Assembly: GCA_023213395.1 (NCBI GenBank) | Contig: CM041465.1 | Location: 93,689,741-93,753,740, forward strand | Direction of reading: 5' to 3' | Origin: Cycas panzhihuaensis | Lineage: Eukaryota; Cycadophyta | DNA length: 64,000 nucleotides | Shown here: piece by piece, positions 24,044 to 35,803 of the stretch | How positions within the stretch are numbered: the stretch's first letter is position 1 | How the letters are laid out: every line of letters begins with the position of its first letter | Notes under the pieces: generated by a model | The model's input: the letters and a program-made list of their open reading frames with translations, nothing else | Databases searched by the model: none | What the model was told of the DNA's origin: nothing | Made by a program: the position numbers and the translations under genes

Positions 24044-26310
24044 ATGGAAGGATATCCTTCAGATTAGGCATACCATGCCTTTGCTTCTGGAGCCCATGAC
24101 TTTCCTACCTCTTTCTCGGGGTCCGCCCAAGAGGGTGACGACCTAATCTATTATCCGAGTGATCAATAACACCCACATGATGTCCATCCCTCCACTCACA
24201 AAGTGGAAGTTTCATCTTCTCTTGAGTTCTATCACCTAAGTGGGGACTCTTACGAGGAGTGTCCTGAGGGGTCCACTTTGATAGAGGTTCCATCTACTTC
24301 TTATGGTCAAGTGGATACCCCTCTTACTGATGTGGTTGAAGCTCTCAACGCATGCTTCCATGCTGCTTTCCTTCAACCACATCCTAAATGATTTGAAGAT
24401 GCCTTGTGTGGTGGGGTACCTTCTTCATCCACATCTACCCCACCTACAACAAGTAACCCATTTGTCCCATCACATCTTTTCTATCCAATTCTCACATCTA
24501 CCTTAGGGACATCTGTTGCATCCTCTACTTCCCTTTGTGGTCCCAACTCTTCTAGAACCACTCGAGGTATGTCTGTCTCCTAGCTTGGGGTTAGCATGCC
24601 TCTCCCTAACCAAATAAATATGCCACCTCCAAACGTGGTGCACACATTCCCTATTAGACCTAAGGGACCTATTTATGCCCCTACTTCTAGTCTTGTGGGG
24701 CTTGTCTTCACATGCCCTCAAACTCAGTCTAGTGGGTCTTCCCTTTACGTACCTCCAGGCTATACATCTTAGTCATGGGGGTATGGTAAAGGGAGCCACC
24801 ACCTTCCTATTTATGGGGCGGAGCCCTTACAACCATATGGGTTCGTGCCACCCACGGGCGGCCTATATGGGTAGAATTTGGTCCCCCACCCCTCGTTTCC
24901 ACCATCTTGTGTAACATCTTACATTGCGCCTTTGCAAGGAGGCCCATCTCCTTTTTAAGGCAGCTTCCCTCAAGCCCCTTTTCAATAAGGGGTGTTTCCT
25001 CAAGGGGGGATGGGTCCTCTACCCCCATCCTCCCCTTGTTCATTACATTCCTCATATTTTTCCGATCCTATGATCCAAGCAAAGGCACATCCCTTTATGG
25101 ATTATAGATCAACACCCTTGTCGATTGAGGCGCTAAGGATTAACTTACTGCCTCATCCCCTTGAAGTTCCTAAATTTGATGGGACTTCATCACAGGATCC
25201 AGCAGAGCATGTTCATAGTTTCTTTATGGTATGCATAGACTACTAGGCTTACAATCATATCCTAATGAAACTATTTCTATGATCTCTTCAAGGCGATGCC
25301 CTTAAGTGGTTTTATCGCCTACCCGCTCATTCCATCCATTCATTCCAGTAGCTCGTGGATGAGTTTGTCAACTATTTTGACATTACTCATCCATTTGAAA
25401 GTGGAATGAAATCTCTTCTATTGCTTAAACAAGGTCACGATGTGATGAATCATGATTTTGTGCAGCGATTCCATGACCTCCTCCATTCCACCAAGGCTAC
25501 ATTGCCTGAGGAATTGAAGAGGGAAATCTTTGTCAATGCACTTTACCCTGAAGTTTATGTGGAAGTCCTTAAGATGGGGGTGAGCACATGTGACTCTGCC
25601 ATAGTGAAGTGCTTGGCACTTGATCCTATTGAGATCCAGGCTGGACTAAAAAATCCCCTAAAGTCCTCACTACGACAAGAGGCACCTCCGCCAACTAAAG
25701 AAACTAAAACTCAACAACCCACTAAGTCTTCCTCCCACTCAACCTAGAAGACCTTAGATCCCTTTACCTCGTCCATACGTTTGTTTGAACATACGATGAA
25801 GGAACTCAAGCTTCAGGCTCCTTCATCAACTATATCTAATAAACCTATTCAACAAGCTTCCCAAGCCGCTTCTCCCAAGGGCGATAGCACCTAGTCCTCT
25901 CAAGTGAGGAAATCTAATTCCTCTCTTAAGAAGAAGTGGTGTTCCGTTCATAAAGAATGCTTCCATGATGATTCGCACTGTCGGGTTTAACATCTTATGG
26001 ATGCCTCGCAATGTGACCCTTCTCCCAAATGGGCCTCAAGGCCTAACCTTGACCAACCAGTCCATAGAGATCCATTTCCCAAGCATGAGGAGCGTGATCG
26101 TAACTCTCAACAAAAGAACAACTGGAACCGAGGAAGATATCCAAACCCCCACCCTTCACATGGTAAAGGGAAGGGTGTGTGGGGTTCATCCTCCTCTTCA
26201 TATTCCCTTGATCATTATACCCCTTCGCCTTCGCGATCCCAAAACAAGGGAAAGAAGGTGATCCAGATGCTTAAGGTTGCCCCTCTATATGCTTTAACTT
26301 AGTCTCAAGC
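24044..26310 (+). pseudogene. gag of element B
   Basis: ATG at 24044 opens a frame that continues, apart from stops and a local shift near 24600-24900, through gag, protease and RT. The N-terminus is low-complexity and proline-rich. The capsid core starts LPHPLEVPKFDGTSSQDPAE at about 25145, then GDALKWFYRLPAHSIHSF and FVQRFHDLLHSTKATLPEE. A zinc-knuckle-like CSVHKECFHDDSHC follows at about 25940, the short Tat style. A basic S/P/G-rich tail follows. In-frame stops are mostly TAG or TAA. Confidence 0.8.
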
Positions 26311-27080
26311 CGCCAAAGAGGCAACCGATGCCTCTTCATCTATCCCACATCTTGACCCTCTTCCAGAAACCTCTCTTCTAGAATTCCCTGTGCTTCCTAA
26401 GACCATTCTCGTTCACCCTAATCGCTACAACTTCAGGAGGGCCCTTCCTCAACCTATAGTGAAGGGGAAGCCCTTTTTTGTCATCGATGAGCTTCATATT
26501 ATGGCCGTCGGGATGTCCATTATGGATATATTGAGAAGTTGTCCTAAGCAGCGTGCACTCCTTTTAGAAGCTTTAGGATTAGGTGATGCATCCGTTCACA
26601 CTTTGGGTATTGCCCAAAGCTATAATCCTATCATTTCTTTCAATCTTAAGGATCTTCCTCCTACTAGTGAAAGAGAGTGCTAATGGAACTTCCTTTTTAT
26701 CATTACCATTGATACACCAAATTGCACTTTGTGAAGGACTATCATCGATAATAGTTCTTCTGTTAATGCCATGCCCTTGTGCGTTATGCAAGAGCTTGGC
26801 ATTTCCTCCTTGGAACCTGTTCTGTGGTGATGTCAAGGCTATGACGATAGCAAGAAGACACCTTTAGGATTTGTTTCGATTCCCCTTACTCTTAAGGACA
26901 AGATTGTCCTTGTTGACATTATAGTCCTCGATGTAGACGTCGACTACAACCTCTTTTTGGGATGCCCATGGCTTGACCAAATGGGAGCAATGTGCTCAAC
27001 TCGCTGGGGGTAACTCAAATTCATCCACAATGGGTGAATGAGAGTTGTGTCCTATGAACTCCTTCTTGTAAAATAATCTC
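26311..27080 (+). pseudogene. Protease of element B
   Basis: The retropepsin core is RTIIDNSSSVNAMPLCVMQE at about 26735, where the usual DxGSS motif has lost its glycine (IDNSSS). The C-terminal block DVDVDYNLFLGCPWLDQMGA at about 26930 is typical. It shares the gag frame. An in-frame TGA lies just before the active site (26732-26734), where CGA may have been. It would cut the polyprotein. Confidence 0.78.
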
Positions 27081-27625
27081 GTCAAACTAATCAAGCAATC
27101 CATGGTCAAGCGAAGGGTGACAAAGGCCCTTCCACCCATGCCTCTGCTTGTTCTATCGGCATCCCTGACTCATCTCCCTTAGAAGAAGGCCTTTCACCTG
27201 CTTCTTCTAACTTTACCCGTTTTACCCCTATTGGTGTTAGAAGTTATAGGGAACTCGCCATGTTTAGTGATGATGAGTCTAATGGTGAGGATGAGGATCT
27301 CCCTTGTCCTATCTCTCTTCTTAACATTAGTGGAGGGTACTCCCCTTATTCAGGATCCTGAACTGAAACCTCTCCTATTGGAGAGACTGACTGTTCTATT
27401 GTATCTCATGTTGTCACTCATATTGATCTGTCGATCCTCGAGTCTCCCCCTTCATTGCCTCATGTAGGCAATGAATCTAGGGAACCTCCTTTTTCCCTTT
27501 ATGAGGAACCTCATCCTGACTCTCCCATTGAGTCCTTTTGGGATGTTGGATGACCTATTCACCATCGTAGTCCCATCACTTCTACTTCCCCCCGTGCCTT
27601 ATCTACTCGAAGTAAGGTCATCTAC
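27081..27625 (+). other. Protease-RT linker of element B
   Basis: It aligns with 1-548 of element A. The sequence is acidic and S/P-rich when read in the gag frame. No domain is recognised. Confidence 0.5.
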
Positions 27626-28600
27626 ATGGTGGATTACTTTGAGCATGATGAAGCTCTACTTGAGCATTTAGTGGGCTTCATGCCTAACCTTCCTTTCGGT
27701 CATCATAGACTTGGCCACCGGAAGGTCTTAGCAATTGGATCTACCCTAGTTGATCTGATCCCGTCGCCTATTTTGCCTCTTCCTCTTGACCTTGGCCCCC
27801 TTCATTTTGAGGAAGGGAATGCCATGTGCATGGGGGAAACCTGGGACATAGTCCTTGCCCCATGCAAAGTCATTAAGGTTGGGGCGGAATGCACTCCTAA
27901 TAAGGTGAATGAGTATGCCCTTATGTTCCAGGAGTTTTGGGATGTTTTTACATGGGACTACTCTGATATGAAGGGAGTTAATCCTTCAATCATGACCCAC
28001 AACCTTACTACCATTCTTGGCACTCACCCCATGCATTAGGAACAACGTCCTCTTCATCCTAAGCTCTCAACTATTGTTAAAATGGAAGTTGAGAAACTCC
28101 TCAACACAGGATTGATCACTTCCATTGACTACCCTAAATGGGTGTTTAACATTGTTCCCATTGCTAAAAAGAACGGAACCATCCGGATATGTGTTGATTT
28201 TTGTGATATCAATAACACATGTCCTAAGGACAATTTCCCACTCCCTTTTATCGATTAGATCATTGATCGAACTGTTAGATTCAAGGTTATGTCCTTAATG
28301 GATGGATTCTCTAGCTATAACCAAATTCAAATCTCTCTTGAAGATCATCATAAGACAGCGTTTACTACTCTGTGGGGTACTTTCACCTATAAGGTGATGC
28401 CTTTCAGACTTAATAATATAGTTGTCACTTATCAAAGGGTGATGCATTTCATCTTCCATAATCTTATCAATAGATCGTTGGAAGTCTTTATGGATGACAT
28501 GATAGGTCTCTCGCACGTTAGAGCTTATCATCCTGTTGACTTGTAGGCCATCTTTACACGATGCCATAAGTACCATATAAGCCTAAATCTGCTCTACTCC
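27626..28600 (+). pseudogene. Reverse transcriptase of element B, truncated
   Basis: It runs parallel to element A: VDYFEHDEALLEHLVG, CMGETWDIVLAP, DYPKWVFNIVPIAKKNG, SLMDGFSSYNQIQI, then the box VFMDDMIG near 28495 with both aspartates present. It still uses the frame opened at 24044. After RCHKYHISLNLLYSK the sequence jumps to the block found at about 2340 of element A, so the RT thumb and all of RNase H are missing (about 830 bp deleted). Confidence 0.9.
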
Positions 28601-29304
28601 AAAATGAGCCTAAACTACCATCCTAAGCATGTCTCCATTCCTCCTAGTCACAGGTGGGATGGCGGCTTAGGGTGGCCTTCCTGTTCCTTTTTGGGTTCCT
28701 CCCATGGAACCCCTTATCCCCCTTCCTCTGGGGACCTTATCCTCCTATTTGGGTATATTCCCCAATTAGGATAATGCATTGGAGTGTCATTACTCCCTCA
28801 TCATTGGCGCTTCCTTTACATATTCTGCTATGCTCCTACGTGGTCATGCGTGCCGCCCTATCTCCTAACCCCATGTACGTCTATCACCACCTCTCATGGT
28901 GATCGTGTGTGCTTCTGCTAGGAATATGGCCCTGCATGAAAGGAAGTGTGTGTAACTCAAACAAATATCATAGCACAAACTATACAATAATTAATTAGAA
29001 GCATCATAGCATATCCCTCCTCGTAAATCCATACACCCTCATACATATACATACATAGACATAAAACATAAATATATATCATCCATCATGTATCACATAC
29101 ACATCATCATACATCAAATGGGGTACTAATGGCCCCGTCTATATATATAAATAATCATCATATGCCATATCATATAAATGGTATGGTACATCATCTATGG
29201 GAAGCTAGAATCCTTGTAAGGAGGAGTACAATCATGTGGCAACATATGGTGACTCCCTGGAGGTCTATGCTTTTACCTTGTCAAATCAAAACTATTATAT
29301 CCTA
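28601..29304. other. Non-coding spacer of element B
   Basis: Counterpart of 2342-2963 in element A. It is AT-rich at 28980-29170. No conserved protein is seen. Confidence 0.5.
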
Positions 29305-31371
29305 CTACTGCTACCCCACTCCTGGGGTATCATCTCCTGGCCTATGTGATCCCTCTCTTAGGGACCACATGCCTCCTAAACTACTTCTCAGTCTTTGGGA
29401 GCTCCCTGCCTTGCTCCCCTCATCTCGTGGCCTTCTTGGGGTTGTCATCGTTGTGTGGGTATGCGTCCTGCTCCGTGATTACCTCGATGCCACTTGGTTG
29501 ACCAATAGATCATATCACGCTTGGATACGATCTCTCTTGCTCTCCACACTTAGGAGTCTTTCCTCCATACTCTGAAACCTCTCCTCCATCCCTCAGAGAC
29601 ACTCCTCTAGCACCGCCATCCTAATCCAGCTCTTCACGTCTCCACCTGCACCCCCTTGTGCCTCCAACACCTGTAGTCAACCTCGTAGAGCATCTCTCTC
29701 TACCTTGGTCTCCTTTAGCTTGCCCTGTAGCCGTCCCACACGTGCCTCATACTCCTGGGACTCGACTATCCATATGTCCCTCATCCTAACCAGTGGGGCG
29801 AACGCTGCCGTATGGGCTCCTGTCGATCTAGGCTCCTCTCCTGCCTGGATGGGAGGTTGCCCCTTTGTGTAGGCCTAGGGGAACATCTCCTGGACTACAA
29901 CCTCTACGAATCTCTGGATCTCACCTATACCTGCAAAGTCCAGCATGCCATGTGTCATTACATAGAGCTATATATCAAACCAAAATCAAAACTAAGCATC
30001 TGGCTATCGAAAGGATGATAGGAAAATATAGTGCCTCACCTGTTGGGGTCGTCAGCTCCTCAATTCTAATGACAGACTCCTCCTCAAGTGCTTTACCAGC
30101 TGCTGGTACCTCCTACTCCTCTGGTACCACCTCAATAACTGCCTCGGCTATTGGGATATCTCCCCTCTCCTCTGTTAGTGTAGCTATTGTCCCTGACCTA
30201 CTCATAATCCTCATCTTCCTGGCTCGTGTTAATGGGTCTCTAGCTTACTCTATAGCTCCGGATGGGCCAGCCTCTACTCCTATGGCTCTAAATAGTCCTG
30301 CCTCTCCTCCTGTGGCTCTAGACGAGCCAGCCTCATCGCCGCCATCACCTCCATCATCATCATCGCTAGGAGCAGCTCTGGCTCCTCCTACCTCATCGTC
30401 ATTGTTCTACCTCACCCCTTTGTATGGATTGACTATATGGTTTGCTATGGTGAGAAGGTCTAGTAACGTAGCCTCCACCGAATACTTGATATGCGCCTAG
30501 CCCTCGGTCCCCCTGAAACAAGTCTGCCACCTGTGGACCATGGGAGCCCACTCTGAGATAGGGTGTGGTCCTCATGTGGGTGCCACCACTCTGAAGTGGT
30601 TAAAAAACCAACACTGTAATAGTGTGCTATACGACAAACCACCTCTCCCTGCCACCTTGATAGCGTCTAACAGGGTGACTAGGTTTGCGAATATCAAGGT
30701 GGCCCAATCAAGCCTCTCTCTGGCCTCACATCCTCGTACTACATCCATCCACTCGCCAGGTATATCCCTATAGTTCTATTTCTGGGATATCTAGAATAGA
30801 ATACACAAAGTGATCAACTTCCTCACTCGAGGAACTTTAGACATAACCATGTTCTGTAGAGGTATCCCTTATCTCTCCCACTTATCTTATCTGATGAAAA
30901 ATGTAGCCACCTCCCTATGTGCTACCTCACTGCTAGGTAGTGCCCCAGTGATGCTGACCGGCTAGTTGCTGGCACTCATAAAATCCTCCGCATATCCCCA
31001 GGTGTCACCATGACGTCTCTTACCTGGGGGAGGTGGAATACATACCTCCGCCTATGTCAGTGTGAGACTATATCAACCAAAGTCACTAATCTGACATGTA
31101 CTGCAGTGTCTGTGTGACCTTCAATAGGCCACACCATGCTAAAACCTACTTGTCCCCTCAAGACATCATCTCTATGAAGCTCAACATGGCCATCCCTATG
31201 TTTTTGCAGTTTTTTACCGCAATAACTACCTGTAAAATCCCAAAAAACTATCAAAACCTATCTAAAGCCTCCTTATTGGCCCTTAAGACTACCTCGTCCC
31301 CTTCTTGGACTAGGATTTGGCTCCCCTTTGGGTCATCTTTTATTTTTTTACTAGTCTGGCTTTGCACTACA

Positions 31372-31399
31372 CTAAACTTCACGGTACCACGAAGTTTAG
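31372..31399. repeat. Inverted repeat in the antisense-gene intron, element B
   Basis: Arms CTAAACTTC (31372-31380) and GAAGTTTAG (31391-31399) are perfect, around ACGGTACCAC. It is the counterpart of 5019-5046. Confidence 0.85.
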
Positions 31400-31423
31400 C
31401 CAGGGTCCCAGTGGGGCTTCATG

Positions 31424-31451
31424 GCAAAGACCACGGCACCATGGTCTTTGC
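31424..31451. repeat. Second inverted repeat beside the first, element B
   Basis: Arms GCAAAGACCA (31424-31433) and TGGTCTTTGC (31442-31451) are perfect with an 8-nt spacer. Element A has only a weaker hairpin at the matching place (CCACGA...TCGTGG, about 5057-5092). Confidence 0.75.
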
Positions 31452-31893
31452 TACGTTGTGAATGTCACCCCCCCCCCCAAAAGGTGGGGTTTTTGACCTA
31501 AAAAATAAAAAAAATTTACCCTAGCGAGCTACACTCAGGCTCACTAGGACTAGGTCTACCTAATGCCCTGTTCCTGCCTCTCTCTGGGTCCAGTTTAGAC
31601 TTTGGGAGATCGCTTTTTCATCCTTAGGGGGCCCAAAACTACTCTAAAACCCATAAAAAGTGATAAAATTTAATTCACAAAATGGGATTGGGTTTAGATG
31701 ATCGACTCACTGGATCTAGTCTCACAATTGTCATGTCCTCTCTCTGGTCTCGTCGGTTGCCTCCATGTCCCGATCCAACGGTCAGATCTCTCCCTGCATG
31801 CCTCCAAAGTTGGGTAGCACTCCACTATGTAAGGAAAGGGCTCTAAATCGCTCATGGGCCTGTGAAAATGAATTCCATTTTCATCAAGTTTCC

Positions 31894-31900
31894 TTATATA
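31894..31900 (-). promoter_or_regulatory. TATA box for the antisense PMD gene (element B)
   Basis: The minus strand reads CCTATATAAGG, 160 nt upstream of the ATG at 31734. Counterpart of 5546-5552. Confidence 0.5.
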
Positions 31901-32459
31901 GGCAGGGTCCTCGATGGGTACTTCTTCCATTTCCACCGCCGCGACAACCTTTAGGGCCATCCTTCATCTCTAATCATCATTGCCTTCTAGCTTGGGCTCC
32001 CATTTTGCCCTTGTGGCCTCCATTTCACTTATCTTCACAGGCGTATTTATGGCACCTGTTTGCTCGCCTTCACGAGGCCCCTTATGTCTCGTTTTGCATG
32101 CCACCTCCGTATATACCCAAGTTTATACTTGTTTGGCTCGTTTTGCCATCCTAGATCTGTTTTTGCCACCCTTTCACACTTCTGGGGTCCCTAGAGGGAG
32201 CGTCCCTCTATTCAGGACCGCATTTTGCTTTCTTAAACAACCTTTGGTACCCGAGGGTGGCCTTTTCATCATCTGCTTTCTCCTAGTGATTGGAGAGTCT
32301 GCTCCCTCCTTGGGCAGCCTCGTTATCAGGTCCTCCTGCCCTTCATGGCCTTTATTACCAGCTATTTGAACCTCTCACAGTTACTCTTTATCAATTGTGT
32401 CCCCTTAACACCACTGACTTTGTCATATTTTGTCTGTGGAGACACCTTTCCTTTCATTC

Positions 32460-32874
32460 ATGGCAGTTTTCATCTTCACCGACGGTGGGAGCCATGGTAA
32501 TCTCAGTCCTTCTGTCGCTACGTGGATTCTTTGTAATGCATCTATATATGATTTCATACGTTCTGGAATCTTCCTCCCTAAGGCCACCAATAACGAAGCT
32601 GAGTATATGACTATTATTGAGGCTCTTGTTGATGCATTACGTTTCCACCATGGACCTATCATCCTCTTTTGAGACTCCTATGTTGTGGTGTCCCATCTCA
32701 CCCAGGTTTACCAGGTGTGATGACCATGCCTGAGAGCCCTCGCCTTGACCGCTATTGGCTTGTTTTTCATCCGTCGATATCCAACACATCCCCCAGGCCC
32801 TCAACGCTGAGGCAAATAGCCTTGTCTGCCTCATCCTTGAGCATCACCTCCCTCTTCTTGATGACCACCCCTAA
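32460..32874 (+). pseudogene. Free-standing archaeal-type RNase H (aRNH) of element B
   Basis: It starts at the ATG conserved with element A, followed by VFIFTDGGSHGN. E is kept in NNEAEYMTIIEAL and D in DSYVVVSHL, after a TGA. The fourth catalytic position reads NAEANSLVCL, with N in place of the D seen in element A. Small indels between LTQVYQV and the IPQALNAEAN block shift the frame. It is inactive both by stop and by loss of a catalytic acid. Confidence 0.8.
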
Positions 32875-33282
32875 GAGACTTGCCTAGTTACCCTATCACC
32901 CAAGTCTCAGGCCATCTTACACTCCACCTTGTGATCCATTCACACCTTCGAAAGCTAGCCACTAATGAGGTTAAACTATGGTGACCATCAAGTTTGCTCA
33001 CTTACTCTTACTCTTGTTATTATCACATCTTCTCTTTGTACTCTCATGATGGAGGCATCCCCCTCATCTGTCATAGCTTCCGGTCGATTCCCGAGTGGCA
33101 CATAGGTAGCCCCTATGTTGTCTCCACCCCTGTTCTCATATCTATATATTCTGCAATGACACTCGCTGGCACCCTTGGCTCTTGTCACTATTATGATTAT
33201 TACATATGCATATGCTACTAACGGTTTATGTTGTCAGCATTCGCCATCATACCATGCTTCTGAGGAGCGAGGCTCTACTACC
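32875..33282. other. Non-coding 3' region of element B
   Basis: Counterpart of 6503-6853. No protein is recognised. Confidence 0.4.
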
Positions 33283-33292
33283 AAGGGGGTAG
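33283..33292 (+). promoter_or_regulatory. Polypurine tract of element B
   Basis: AAGGGGGTAG abuts the 3' LTR start TGTTTCC. Confidence 0.8.
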
Positions 33293-35713
33293 TGTTTCCT
33301 AGCTACTAGGAATGGGTATGGACAGATCGACTCAGGTAAGCCTAGGTATGTTTCTCTCTCTTATCTTGGCTATTTCATAGATCATAGATTGAAGCATTCG
33401 TTAGATTGCATGATTGATTGACTCATCTTTATGATTGATTATGCATTTCTGCTTGAGCATCTCACATGTCCCTAGCCTATGACGACCCGTGGGACCTACC
33501 TCTCTGTGAGGGAGGAATCCCCATGGCACTCTACAACCCTCCATGTCACCTCCACGTCGCCTTAAGCTATACCTAACTCGTGTGATCCGCTCACACCCTG
33601 GTCACCTATTGTAACTCTTGACATCTCACCAGGAGTCGTCGACATTTTGTACCCTTTCATAGTATTTCTGGGAATCCCACCTCTTGATGTCCTACTGGGT
33701 CTAGCCAACATATCTACTTGGATTGTCCCCAGCCACCTAGGTAGGAGGGCCAGCTCCTCCTAGACCTAGAACATCTTCATTTAGGGTTCCCAAGACCCTC
33801 ACCATTGCTTTTATAGCATTCTTGTCTCGCACTGCTATAAACTTAGTAGTATAATGAAGTTTACCATGGTGCGACTGTTTCACACTATTTTTTTTATCCG
33901 CCGTGGTAATTCTTGCCTATTTTGTGGAACTACCACGTGGATTAGTCGCCAAATCAGCCCCAGCCTAACCCTAATCGCTCGATTAGGGTTAGGGTACGTA
34001 TAAATCCCAAAAATAACTTCATTTTACCTCTCTAATAACTCTCTCCAACAACTTTCTCCTCTCTTCCTCACAAGAACTCTCTACAGAATACCAATCATAC
34101 CTAAGTTTCTGTTGCTCCAGCCTAAAACCCATATATTGCAACACTATTCCATGGCATCAAGCTCCTCCACTAGCACCTCCAAGCATAGGCCCATGCCTAG
34201 GTGTGGCCTCCACGCTCCTTTCTTAGTCTTCAATAAGCATTCTCCTCTTGTAACTCAGTGGAAGCTTGTAAGCTCCTCTAACCTGCCATGTTTTATTGCC
34301 TATAGGGGCATACCTGCTCCTTACATAGCCCAGCAGGTATCCCACATCTTTTGCCACCTTCTATTTTGAGTTTACTTGGCAAACGTAGGACCTTTAGGCA
34401 TACAAATCATTTCTTTGTATTTTGCTACATGAAAGAGCCACTGTTTTCCATTTTCTGTCTCTTATACCTTAGTCATCTCTCAACCTCCACTGGTTTTCCC
34501 CAAGAATTCTATGGAAGAGGATTCACAAGGTGTAAGTAGAAGGATGCAAGATGGGATCTGTACCCACTAAGCCTTCTCCTCAAGGGCAAACCCCTGCTCC
34601 TCCTTCCTCCCCTTCATTCGTGCCTTCCTTGGGCCATCCGAGAGCCTTTGAGATTGAGCTTGCCTTGTGTTTCAGCACATGTAGCACTTGTTGCACTGAT
34701 CTCAGGCCTGCACATCCCCCTTTTAGGTCTCTCTTTCAGCCCTTAATAGTTCCTCATACTCTTTTGGGGTTTTGGTGTAACCTACATTGTGATTTATTGC
34801 CTGTAGCATTCTTGCAACGTAGGTGGCTTCGGCAATCCTTACAACATTCATTTCTCTTTCTATATTTTGCTCACAGGCTATTCTGATCTATTGTTCCATG
34901 CATCTTGGGGTAGCATGGAGGTGCATTAGTAGGAGGGTTAGCCATTCGGAGGCTAACCTCCTCTTTGCTTGACATGTGTTGGTGCTTTCTTTAGGGCTTT
35001 GCAGAGTCATTCTTTGTGGTGGAGTGACTAACATTACATACTATATTTTAGTGCTTGTTTTTATATTGTTGTACATATATCTTTTTTGCTTCTTGGCAAC
35101 CCCTCTTGGGAGGGTGAAGATCTTTGTGGATGTAGGTTATGCGGAGGTACCTGTGAGGAGAAGGAAACACTCCAATCTGGGTAAACCATTATCCTCTTCC
35201 TTTTCTTTATTACTTTTATGCTTTCTTATATGGTCATTTGCTTTCTTTTCTTTCCCGTTTGGTTTCTCTTTATATGGGGAAGGTAAGGAAGCCTCAAGGG
35301 GAAGGTAAAGAAACCCCACTCCATCTCCGCCCTGCTAATGGTTGCGTATCAAGCAAGGACGGGAAGACATAAGCGGCGCACGAGCAAAAGTCCTCTTCCG
35401 GTTGCACACCATTCTGGGTACGCATCATACCCTCTTGCCTAGCTCTTTCTTCTCTTATTGCCACTAGGCATATATTCTTGCATGAAAAACCACATAAAAG
35501 AGAAGGGTAATAATTTGCTTGCACACATTCATCTTGCATTCATATATTGCATGAGCACTTTCTTAGGAAAGGTGCATCTTAGAGATTACACTCCCCCCTT
35601 TCCTCTTCTCATCGATTCATAAATATCCCCTTAGTGGTGCATCATCATGTTAGCATGCATGCTCGTGTCTATATGAAAAGTTTTTTTTCCTTAAGCTTTC
35701 ATTGGTATAAAGA

Positions 35714-35803
<90 letters not shown>

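Larger units (their letters stand above)
29305..31734 (-). pseudogene. Antisense PMD protein gene of element B
   Basis: Same plan as in element A. ATG at 31732-31734 is followed by eight codons and a GTGAGT donor (31705-31710). The 481-nt intron ends TTTTACAG, and exon 2 starts at 31229 in phase. The exon reads NCKNIGMAMLSFIEMM, VDIVSH, the PMD hallmark RRRYVFHLPQVRDVMVTPGD, then NYRDIPGEWMDVV, GRGGLSYSTLLQCWFFNHF and EWAPMVHRWQTC. An acidic, S/P-rich linker follows, then the coiled coil (about 29530-29760) and the end GSHRPGDDTPGVG. Stops and at least one frameshift break it. The shared exon plan and shared C-terminus across two diverged copies argue for a once-functional protein. Confidence 0.72.
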
